Assembly: GCA_037349315.1 (NCBI GenBank)
Contig: JBAIAC010000054.1
Location: 4,402,001 to 4,466,000 of the forward strand
DNA length: 64,000 bases
Source: Chelydra serpentina
Taxonomy: Eukaryota > Chordata > Testudines > Chelydridae
Reading direction: 5' to 3'
Shown here: one piece after another, positions 37,001-42,769 of the stretch
Layout: each line of letters begins with the position of its first letter
How positions within the stretch are numbered: position 1 is the stretch's first letter
Notes under the pieces: model-generated
Told to the model about the DNA's origin: nothing
Databases searched by the model: none
Seen by the model: only the letters and a program-made list of their open reading frames with translations
Made by a program: the position numbers and the translations under genes

Positions 37001-39124
37001 CACAGAGCTCTTCTTCAGGTCTGGGAAATGTACAAAGCTAAATACAGGGGGAGCAAACTGTTTACCATTTAACACGGATGTCAGGGGACCATTCCAGGTC
37101 TGTCAAGTTTTTGGACAGAACGACCGTCTGTGTTTCAAGGAATACTGGACACCTAGGAGAGAGCTGGGGAAGGAACTCCCAGCAAGGTGTATGGTGGAAC
37201 ACACGGCTTATTACTCCACTCTGTAACCCACTAACCCCCTCGTTTTGTCCTATGACGCATCCTTGAATGCATCTTTGAATGGTCCCTTATAACATGTGCT
37301 AACTACTTATGCTAAACAATCTGTTCCACCTTGGAAGTACCCTGAAGAAGAGCTCTGTGTGGCTCGAAATCGTGTCTCTCTCAACAACAGACGTTGGGCC
37401 AATAAACTATATTAGCTCCCCCATGTTGTCTCTCTAATATCCTGGGACCAACCTGGCTACAACTACCCTGCAAACACAGGGAGGAAGCTGCAGATCCTGT
37501 CAGTGAACAAACTGGAGATGTGCCCGGCCGAGGAAATGGATGTATGGGGATTTACGAACACTAGATCAGCATCTTTCCATGTGATGATTTCAAAGCATTC
37601 AGCTGTTACAGCCATGCCTGCCCAGGGGCAGTTGCAAACTTTGGTTGTTAATTTCTCCTAGCAGAACTGCAAGATGGTTTCTCTGAAAAGCACAGCCAGG
37701 GCCCTTGGGCCACACGGTATTTCTCAGTGTGGGTATATTACTGTGAATTAATGGTGTACAAGAGAAACTAGGCAGACCAAGAATGGGAATTTGCTGAGAT
37801 CCATAGACAGCTTCAAAAGAAGTTGAACCCAGCAGCCACAAGCATTAGGGTCACTTAGAGCAAAACACACCCCACCTGAATGGCAGAGTGATGCTCCTCT
37901 GGGCACCCAGAGCTGAGAGCCACTTTCTTGCCACTTGACTCCAGCGTGAGGGAATCTTGCCTGTACCAGCTGCATGTCGGCTCCCTGACACTGTCAGCCA
38001 TTCAAACGCTTTCCTGTGGGTTACACCAGTCCTGTCCCTTGCCAGTAGATGCACCCCAGCCCCTGAGTCCCTTCAAAACATCCCCCTGTGATGTCCTGCT
38101 CCTGATCACAGGATATCCACAGAAATTCCAGATCCTCCGTTCCCAAAGGGACAGTGAACTCCAGTTTATTGGTTTTACCATAGACCACTGCTCTTGTATC
38201 ACGCACAGCACTTAAACAAATGTCCTTTTGTTTTACTATAATTGAACTTGAGAGAGAAGTGTGTGAGTGCTGGCAACCAATGGTTACGTCCAAACTAACG
38301 AAATGCAAACTAGGGCTAATATTTAATAGTTCCCTCTCTTAGCTAATCATGTAGATTCTCACCCCCAAAGTTCAGTCTTTTGCGGCATTTGCTGGCCCTA
38401 AGGAGCCAGAACCCAGGCTTTCATGAGCACCCCTGCTTATCCAAGTGCCTCCTCAGTGAATGGATACAAAGGGTGTATCCATTCACTTTCTCCACCCTGT
38501 GATATACAGAAGTCAGACCTTTGTCTTTATTCACCGACAGAGTAATCCCCTCACTGTCATATTGTTCCTCCTCACTGCCAAGTGCTTTTGATCTTTATCT
38601 TTGATGGTTTTCCATTGACTTTTCTGGGTTGTTGCAAGTGGTAGACAATGAAATATGTTACATACCTGGCTAGTCAGGGAGGGGTGATGAATCCTTCCTG
38701 CTTGAATGGGCCATCACCAAGACATGGGATCCCTGCTGCTGCTTTTTCTCCCCAAGACCGTAATTTTCAGCGTCGTTACATTATTCCTTAAATACAACCC
38801 GTACACCCATCTCACACCGATGATGAGTATTAGTAAGTGACCAGTTTCAGTGGAGCCCTCACATGCTATTCTTTATGGACAAATGCCATGAAAGTGGTGG
38901 ATTAGGTGTAGTGAGTTTGTCAGGTCTGAGACAGGAATTGCTTGGAAAGAACAGCCAGCTGGCAGCAACCGAGCTCTGCAACACAGCAGATGGGTGACGT
39001 TTATACACACACGCCTCACACACGCAGTGGCAGGAGCAGGCACTTTACAGAGCGCCCGGGGGAACTGACCTGTGTTTTTCCCCCCAGCATGGAAGAGGAG
39101 CCCATTTACGAAGAAGTGAATTGA
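16032..39124 (+). CDS. Single-pass membrane protein with three-tyrosine tail (3' exons of an unrecognised gene)
   Basis: Six exons join in frame across GT-AG introns: 16032-16176, 16470-16508, 26712-26765, 29575-29613, 33088-33141 and 39088-39124 (TGA 39122-39124). The first gives a CEC motif and a membrane span (about IVATLAFLNVCALTILLLAA) followed by basic residues, so the rest is cytoplasmic. The tail holds three tyrosines in SVYMDPSEL, NKYERPK and the C-terminal EPIYEEVN. The middle exons are 39, 54, 39 and 54 bp, all phase 2, so any can be skipped without shifting frame. The fourth and sixth tail segments look duplicated (PESVYMDPSEL against PEPVCEILTEL), with tyrosine changed to cysteine. 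No canonical ITIM is present. Start and extracellular exons were not found. By position (same strand, 3' of ANAPC2) and the CEC-span layout it could be TMEM210-like. That is a guess. Confidence 0.65.
16648..16832 (+). repeat. Left inverted terminal repeat of the DIRS element
   Basis: Begins TTCTTCTTCGAGTGGTTGCT and pairs in inverted orientation with 23033-23250. It includes TGCCCTATATAGTACCC, which may be the core promoter region, though that is inference. Confidence 0.85.
17024..19906 (+). pseudogene. DIRS gag-like ORF1, broken by one in-frame stop
   Basis: A putative nucleocapsid protein. A start at 17024 opens a frame with a CCHC zinc knuckle at residues 25-38 (CLRCLGESHTADKC), preceded by another CxxC. 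A single TGA at 17564-17566 interrupts it. The same frame then runs open to the TGA at 19904-19906. The middle (about 17680-18520) is extremely rich in Arg-Ser/Ser-Pro-Arg, resembling splicing-factor RS domains. It contains a 72-bp (24-residue) tandem repeat clear at 18299-18442. The C-terminal third (about 18930-19900) is a more ordinary folded region followed by a basic tail. The stop could be CpG decay of an arginine codon, so the copy was probably active not long ago. Confidence 0.8.
19906..21832 (+). pseudogene. DIRS reverse transcriptase/RNase H ORF2, two stops and two frameshifts
   Basis: Reverse transcriptase and RNase H of the DIRS type. The coding path starts in frame 3 (TSDRWVLRTVEAGYAIHF near 20000-20055; SRYFLVPKAKGG near 20200) with TGA at 19977-19979 and 20244-20246. 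It shifts to frame 1 at the C-run near 20352, where MKDAYFHIS, LPFGLCTAP and the catalytic YLDDWL motif (near 20555) are seen. It shifts again near 20625-20645 to frame 2 for GIIVNTSKS. RNase H follows (LVTDASALGWG, ELRAIRLACQ, MDNTTATYDL), then the conserved post-RNase H block (FGFPQLDLFAS-like) to TAG at 21832. The stops fit CpG-to-TpG decay and the shifts are single-base. The product is dead in this copy. Confidence 0.85.
21814..22863 (+). CDS. DIRS tyrosine recombinase, intact
   Basis: The integration enzyme of the DIRS element, replacing a DDE integrase. The ATG at 21814 overlaps the end of the RT/RNase H frame by 19 bases, and the frame is open for 349 codons to TAA at 22861-22863. Residues 1-150 form the SAM-like DNA-binding half (TRLTYEAKWKRFSAWC, HLAAISAFHTG). 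The catalytic half shows the first arginine in TSARRVSEL, the HxxR box in AHSTRAQA, and a C-terminal tyrosine in FTSHYAITRH. All the classic catalytic positions I can recognise are kept. It is the only undamaged frame of the element. The ATG was chosen because it begins just before the conserved region. The frame itself continues upstream only as an antiphase shadow of RT. Confidence 0.88.
   Translation: MENSWLNRSEMACSDPVRRVLLESRKPSTRLTYEAKWKRFSAWCTQRHISPHLAPVPAILDYVLHLKDNRLALGSLKVHLAAISAFHTGAEGHSIFTHPMVRRFLKGLEKVHPSVKSPVPAWDLNLILSRLTGPPFEPLASCSLLYLSWKVAFLVAITSARRVSELKALLCDPPYTIFHKDKVQLRPHPSFLPKVVSRFHMSQDIFLPVFFPKPHANSKEQWLHSLDVRRALAFYIERTKPFRKTSQLFVAVAERVKGAPVSSQRISSWITACIRPCYDLAKVPPPLVTAHSTRAQASSAAFLANIPLQEICRAATWASVHTFTSHYAITRHSRDDAAFGRAILQADLP
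22899..23000 (+). repeat. Internal complementary region of the DIRS element
   Basis: ACCTAACTGGAATAGATATG to AAGAAG is the reverse complement of the left tip (16648-16684). AAAAGGTTACTCACCTTTGT to TATTCCACA is the reverse complement of the right tip (about 23193-23250). This junction is thought to template circle formation in DIRS replication. It begins 36 bases after the recombinase stop. Confidence 0.85.
23033..23250 (-). repeat. Right inverted terminal repeat of the DIRS element
   Basis: Mirrors 16648-16832 and then extends about 30 bases further (ACACATCTCGAAGAACACCG and onward to AACCTTTTCTTC), the part matched by the internal complementary region. No target duplication is obvious, as expected for recombinase-mediated insertion. 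Confidence 0.85.
23690..23885 (+). mobile_element. MITE fragment with TGTCTACACTA end
   Basis: The left end GGCTGTGTCTACACTACAGC is the usual end of reptilian hAT-like MITEs. An internal inverted pair (CTTATGTCAGCGTAACTTAT against ATAAGTTACCCTGACG) follows. The right end is not clear and the element may be truncated near GCTACATTAGAGAGC. Confidence 0.5.
23886..25460 (+). other. Intronic stretch, nothing recognised
   Basis: Lies in the long intron of the three-tyrosine gene. No exon-like segment with convincing splice sites was seen. Parts near 24900-25050 are AT-rich and may be old repeats. Confidence 0.4.
25467..25908 (+). mobile_element. MITE with a perfect 22-bp terminal hairpin
   Basis: AGGGCTGGTGCAAGGAAGTT plus TC at 25467-25488 is the exact reverse complement of 25500-25521, with an 11-base loop. 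The GCGCCCTAGG motif in the loop recurs near the right end (GGCGCCCTAGGCGACTGCCT, about 25860), and the element closes with GCGCCGGCCCTG. The interior is GC- and C-run-rich. Classification is tentative. Confidence 0.6.
26766..28794 (+). other. Intronic stretch, nothing recognised
   Basis: Intron of the three-tyrosine gene between exons 26712-26765 and 29575-29613. The half from 27700 onward is AT-rich, unlike the GC-rich first part. I see no repeat family that I can name. Confidence 0.4.
28795..28880 (+). repeat. CR1 3' tail
   Basis: TTTGAGCAGGGGGTTGGACT, the GATGACCTCCTAAGGTCCC block and ATTCTATGATTGATTCTATG mark a CR1 terminus. Confidence 0.85.
29808..30190 (+). mobile_element. MITE with imperfect inverted ends
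   Basis: The left end GCAGAACCGCAGAGTTCC mirrors the right end GTAACTCTCAGGTTCGA imperfectly. The interior repeats GTTCGTAACTCTGA-like words and is AT-rich. It resembles an abundant sauropsid non-autonomous transposon, but the superfamily is not certain. Confidence 0.5.
30395..30640. mobile_element. Head-to-head Penelope-like 3' ends (foldback)
   Basis: The left arm (about 30405-30535, minus) contains the complements of the GTCTCTAAGGTGCCACAAGG tail. The right arm (about 30535-30640, plus) reads TGCATCCGATGAAGTGGGCT, a short loop, CCTACGAAAGCTTATGCT, then the same tail. Each arm has the CNGATGA - stem - GAAA order of a hammerhead core. The arms are near-identical, so the RNA or single strand would form a hairpin of about 100 bp. 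The family is inferred from the shared tail at 4375-4690. Confidence 0.65.
30641..31191 (+). other. Intronic stretch, nothing recognised
   Basis: Intron of the three-tyrosine gene. No repeat or exon recognised. Confidence 0.35.
31192..32057 (-). pseudogene. CR1 LINE, ORF2 C-terminus and 3' UTR, 5'-truncated
   Basis: The reverse strand encodes the CR1 ORF2 end (FKKDESKLEQVQRRATRMIG, LKELGLFTLTKRRLRGDMI, STNVDTRTNGYKL) at about 32045-31743. A 3' UTR runs down to the terminal GAGGTCAGATTAGATGATCA-type segment at 31192. The frame is open for the last ~100 residues, but everything upstream (reverse transcriptase core, endonuclease) is missing, as is usual for truncated LINE insertions. It lies antisense in an intron of the three-tyrosine gene. 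Confidence 0.9.
32058..33087 (+). other. Intronic stretch, nothing recognised
   Basis: Directly precedes the exon at 33088. No feature recognised. Confidence 0.35.
33765..33870 (+). repeat. MIR/L2-type 3' fragment
   Basis: TTAGATTGTCAGCTGTTTGG and GGCAGGGACGGTCTCTGTTG, then CAGCACCTGTCCTAGG, follow the conserved 3' half of MIR/L2-type repeats. Confidence 0.6.
33941..34509 (+). repeat. Solo LTR with 5-bp target duplication
   Basis: A 569-bp segment starting TGTGACGAAC and ending CCGTGACA, flanked on both sides by CCCCT (33936-33940 and 34510-34514). A polyadenylation motif lies at about 34421 (CTAATAAACC). The inverted tips TGT/ACA and the exact 5-bp duplication fit recombination of a full LTR element down to one LTR. 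Whether it is gypsy or ERV cannot be decided without the internal part. Confidence 0.85.
34515..35108 (+). other. Intronic stretch, nothing recognised
   Basis: Intron of the three-tyrosine gene. No feature seen. Confidence 0.35.
35109..35247 (-). repeat. 138-bp C-run repeat, inverted partner of 50337-50474
   Basis: Runs of 7-10 C separated by TGAATTTCCCCAACA, AGTTTTGTGAACTAGTTACA and TGACA words. It is close to identical to the reverse complement of 50337-50474. It has no coding potential and is not a known LTR end that I can identify. Confidence 0.75.
35480..35885 (-). mobile_element. Palindromic MITE, copy 2 (reverse orientation)
   Basis: Read in reverse it begins TAAGGGTATGTCTACACTAC. 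It then shares with copy 1 (3974-4285) the CGATCTATCGGGGGTCGATT stretch and the palindrome centred on TCTAGTCTAGA. Beyond about 35780 the interior differs from copy 1 and is open on the minus strand for about 130 codons. That suggests a different or longer parent element. The inner boundary is not resolved. Confidence 0.6.
36303..36828 (+). mobile_element. MITE with GGGGTGGGCAAA ends and internal tandem repeat
   Basis: The left end AGGGGTGGGCAAAATCTTTG mirrors the right end GGGCCGTAGTTTGCCCACCC. The interior repeats a unit of about 125 bp (GGTTTGGGGTGCAGGAGGGT, GCTCTGGGCTGGGACT) roughly twice, giving G-rich open frames with no coding meaning. Confidence 0.7.
36900..37480. mobile_element. Foldback of a second Penelope-like family
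   Basis: The right arm (about 37340-37480) contains CTGAAGAAGAGCTCTGTGTG, GCTCGAAA, then CCAATAAACTATATTAG. The left arm (about 36920-37030) is its imperfect reverse complement (GAGCTCTTCTTCAG, TATCGTTTATTGG). About 300 bp lie between. The CTGAAGA - stem - GAAA order again resembles a degenerate hammerhead core. Family assignment is inference. Confidence 0.5.
37481..39087 (+). other. Last intron of the three-tyrosine gene, nothing recognised
   Basis: No repeat family or exon recognised. The acceptor at its end (TTTTTCCCCCCAG before 39088) is strong. Confidence 0.4.
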
Positions 39125-39232
39125 CAGCAAACTCGACAGCCCAATGCTTTTGCCAGGAAAGCCCTCAGCAGGGAGCCTGCACCAGCCTGCACCTCCCAGC
39201 GGGGACCGCATTGAAAGCTCTGGGGGCTAGCA

Positions 39233-39238
39233 ATTAAA
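39233..39238 (+). promoter_or_regulatory. ATTAAA polyadenylation signal of the three-tyrosine gene
   Basis: ATTAAA lies about 108 bases after the TGA at 39122-39124, followed by GT-rich sequence (GGTGTGTTT). This supports the exon at 39088 as the terminal exon. Confidence 0.65.
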
Positions 39239-39239
39239 G

Positions 39240-40846
39240 CAAGGTGTGTTTCTGGGTCCCTTCTCTGCGCTGTGCTGGGAACAGCCCTTCATGGCTGCTA
39301 AGCAGCTTTGGGGCAGGTTTGTTTGGAAACCAGGGCAGCAGCTACTGAGTCAGCAGATGGGAAATTAAGCCGGCAAACCTTTCCGCAGAAGCGGGGGAAG
39401 GGAGAGGCGAGAGGGCCCGAGAGCGGGTGCCCACACACCCACGTGCGTGTCCGAGAGGTCGTTAAACTGGGGCACAGGGAACGAGGCAGCAGGACCGGGG
39501 AAGAGTAGCAGAAGGAGCTTTCCGCAGTTCTGATGGTGCTAATCCACCAACCCAGCCCAGAGTTACCCCCCAAGGGAGCAGCCACCACCCTTGCAAGCAG
39601 GAGGAGAGGTGGAGGCTAGGCCAGGAGGAAGGGCAGGCAGCACACGCCAGGGGGCCAGCTTGCCGAGGGCTCAGCACCCCCAGGGGGGAGCAGTTTCTGA
39701 GAGTGCCGAGAGCCCAGCTGCTCCCCCTGGGATCCCAGCAGGGTGCCGGCTGCACTCTTGAAAGTCTGGTCACGTCGTTCGGTGCCTAGACAGCAGCAGC
39801 TCTGGGCCCTTGGCTGACTGCTCTGGCCACGCCGGCTAGAGCCCCCCAGCACGTTTACCGGACAGTCACGCTTAGAAAGGTGGCCCAGGGGCAATGTGCC
39901 TACACCTGTATGCTCACCAGCTACGCAGGGTCTGCCCCCCTTGCGCTTAAACACCCATGGCTGGCCTGCTGCAGCCAGGTCAGACTCAGCCTACAGCTCT
40001 AACATTGCGGTGTAGCTGTTTGGGGAGCCGGCCCGCGGGAGGGTTCCTGAGCCCAGGCTCCAGGCCGAGTTCCCCCTGCCCCCGGCCCGTCTGCACCAGT
40101 TTTACAGCCCAGGCCCTGCCAGCCTGAGTCAGCCACCGTGGGCCGCCTGTGGGTGTGTAATCACAGCATAGACCTCCCCGTGCAGGGAGATGCAGCTTTG
40201 TCTATGTCCTTCTGCCGCCCTCCTCCCCCCAGCATGTGAGCCCCTCCCAGGCACTCACGTTTTACCCTCCCCCCCCAGGGGCCGGACAGCCTAGGCTATT
40301 GGGCCAATATAGGGGCTTGTGAGTGGTGTACGAGGTATTTTCAGGGCCATGAAAATGACACGCCTGTGACAGACCACAAGCCCCTTGGATCCTAGTAAGC
40401 AGAGATCCTAGACCCTGTAATCCCAGCATGCCAGGCCCCAGAATGGGTATTGATGTGCCCCTCAGGGCAAGAGAGACCCCCCCCACACACACACACCAGT
40501 TCAGCCTGGAAGTGTCATGAAATTTAGTGTGAATCAAAATGTTACATCACTTGGGAGATGGGCTCTTAATGCTCCACTCACCAAGCTCTGGGGAACGCAA
40601 GTACACAGGTGGGAGAAGGTTACACAGGAACTGGAACAAGAGCCTGCCAAAGCAAACTTGCTGAATTTGTCCGGGCCAACGGGTCCATTAGCTCAGGAGC
40701 CACATTCCTGGTTAAGGCGGCGGTCCCCAGGAGAGCCCCGGTCAGAGCTGCTCAGCAGAGGGCCACATCATCCTTCTTGCAGACAGGAAGGCAGGGGTGT
40801 GGTCTCTCTGGGAGCAGGCCCCAGCCTAGTGTCACGTCCCCTTTCT
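39240..40846. other. Intergenic stretch between convergent genes
   Basis: Lies between the plus-strand gene ending near 39250 and the minus-strand exon ending at 40847. There is a CA microsatellite near 40480-40497 and no recognised repeat or exon. Confidence 0.4.
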
Positions 40847-41299
40847 CTAAAGAATTTTGAATAAGGGGGGCAGCACCTCAGCGTTCCCCTCGCAGTACTG
40901 GTCAATGACGATGCACTTGTAATGCCAGAGGAGCAGCAGGACCATTAGTGAAATGGTGACCATTATTCCTAGGGCAATCAGCAGCTTCTTCCAGGGGCAG
41001 CGGCCAGGCTTGGAGGCGTCGGGCTCCAGGCAGGATGGTCCCTGCTCAATACCGGCCAAACGCACCCCTGGCTTGTGGGGCTGAAGTAGACATTTAACTC
41101 TAGATAGGAGCATGGAGCGGATGCTTCCAAGCCTGGGGGAGCCTGCCTCAGCCTGGCATGGCCCTGGAGTCTCCAGATCATCCTGACTAATCAGTTTGGT
41201 CTTCATGGTCACATCAGGCTTCACACCAGAGGGAGCCAATGGAACGTCACACGAACGACCCCACACGCTGACCAGCCGTTCCAGGTGCTTCCCAAAGCC
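40847..41299 (-). CDS. Last coding exon of an unrecognised C-terminally anchored membrane protein
   Basis: On the minus strand a good acceptor (TTTGTTTTTCCTCGCAG) precedes 41299. From there a phase-0 frame encodes 150 residues to TAG at 40847-40849. It starts GFGKHLERLVSVWGRSCD, continues through a polar, low-complexity linker, then has a basic step (PWKK) and one hydrophobic span (LLIALGIMVTISLMVLLLLW). It ends about 26 residues later in EVLPPLFKIL. One span close to the C-terminus suggests a type II or tail-anchored topology with a large cytosolic N-part. The tail length is KASH-like but lacks the usual terminal proline motif, so I do not assign it. Upstream exons are uncertain. See 42217-42660. 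Confidence 0.5.
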   Translation of the reverse strand, partial: GFGKHLERLVSVWGRSCDVPLAPSGVKPDVTMKTKLISQDDLETPGPCQAEAGSPRLGSIRSMLLSRVKCLLQPHKPGVRLAGIEQGPSCLEPDASKPGRCPWKKLLIALGIMVTISLMVLLLLWHYKCIVIDQYCEGNAEVLPPLFKIL

Positions 41300-42216
41300 C
41301 TGCGAGGAAAAACAAAGGGAGTGAGGGGCCTGGTTTAAACAGTCTGTACCACCAGAATCCCAACTGTGAGCTGGCACAGGGATGCCCAGGCCATGCATTT
41401 CATAGGACAATCATTTGGCAGCTCTGCCACGCATTTCCACAGGCTGGATGAGATCTCGTTCAGCCACGCCACAGTGCAGGAATAGCTCCAGATACAGCTT
41501 CTGGCTACCTGGGGCCAGCGTGGCACCTGCTAAGCAGCCATCCAGGGATCACGTCTCTTGCTGCTGCCCCTTGAGGGTCTGCATGGGGACAGACCAGCTG
41601 GAAGGAACAGCTGGTGAGTGACACCAGCCACAGAAGGGATTTGGCAGCTATGTAGATGCCTCTCCTCGTTGGCTGAGAGCAGACAGCACATTCTGCCCTC
41701 CAGAGGGGCAGGGAAAACCCAACATGTGTGACACTCAGATGGTCCCAGCCCCTATGAGTGGCAGCAGTGTTTTCCCAGAATGTGGGGTGTTCCCCAGCGC
41801 TGGCCAGCAGGGTGCCAGCAGGCCACATGTTCTCCAGAGTCCCAGCTTTCCTTTTTAGAGGGGAAACTCTTTAGTTGTTATAGCTGCAGAGAAAACTTTC
41901 AAAACATGACCCAAATGTAACTGATGCAGTGATGACTGCCTGAGTTTGCCGAGAGCCTGAAATAGTAGCTCTGAGGTGTGAACAGCCCTGTTTATATGAA
42001 CTCAGATGCCACTGATGATAGGTAATGGGGACATCTGAAGTATCTCCACTGCTCAGAGCCATGAAGAAAGGAGAGGACGTAGTTATTCTAAGGATATAAT
42101 CTAGGAGTCAGTCTTTAACACCATGATGGGTTGAAAGGGGGTGAGATTAGCCGGCCAAGTTTGAGAAATAGTGGGCAGAAGAGATATGGAAGGGGTTACA
42201 GAGAGAACTGTTGCCA

Positions 42217-42660
42217 TTAACAACCAATCAGATCATCTCGAAACACCCACAGTCCCCGGCCCCAGTGGGTTCTATCTGTGAACCCAGGAGAACCCCACAG
42301 TGTTTCTGCACACGGCTCTTCAGTCTGCAAGAGTCCTGAGGACAGGTCATGGGCAAGGTCTCTGGGGCCAGTTGGCTGCAGCAGGGTAAGACCTTCTCCA
42401 GGAAAAGCCTTTGTGCTAAATTCCTGTAGAAATCTGGCAAAGCAGAGACCATCTGCCCAGAGCAGGTCCAGGCATTGCTCCAGGGCACGGTCCTCCTTCT
42501 GCCCAATGCTCTCCATGCACATACCCGCCCCACAATCTGCTGTGCAGACTTGCCCACCCCTAGCCAAAACTCAGAATGCGGAGTTGGGCTTTCAACGGAG
42601 CCTCAGGCTCCTTTCTGACCTTGGACACCGTGTCAATAACAAAGGTTCCTTCTCTGCTCA
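42217..42660 (-). CDS. Possible upstream coding exons of the minus-strand membrane protein gene
   Basis: Two minus-strand segments have protein-like composition. One (about 42550-42310) reads MESIGQKEDRALEQCLDLLW and ARFLQEFSTKAFPGEG, amphipathic and helix-prone. The other (about 42660-42560) reads EGTFVIDTVSKVRKEPEAPL. They lie in different frames with a TAG between, and I could not find splice sites that join them cleanly to each other or to 41299. They may be exons, a decayed gene piece, or chance. Confidence 0.25.
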
Positions 42661-42769
42661 TCGATGCACACGCGGCTTTCTGTTCGGCCCCCGTCACCCG
42701 GGCATGGCGGACGCCAACCCTCCCAGCGTCAGTGGAGCTGGAGCGACAGAGTAAACGCACCGCCTGGGC

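Noticed and set aside
40847..41299. KASH/LINC protein assignment
   Set aside because: The span and tail length are suggestive, but the terminal proline-rich KASH motif is absent and no spectrin-like repeats are clearly visible.
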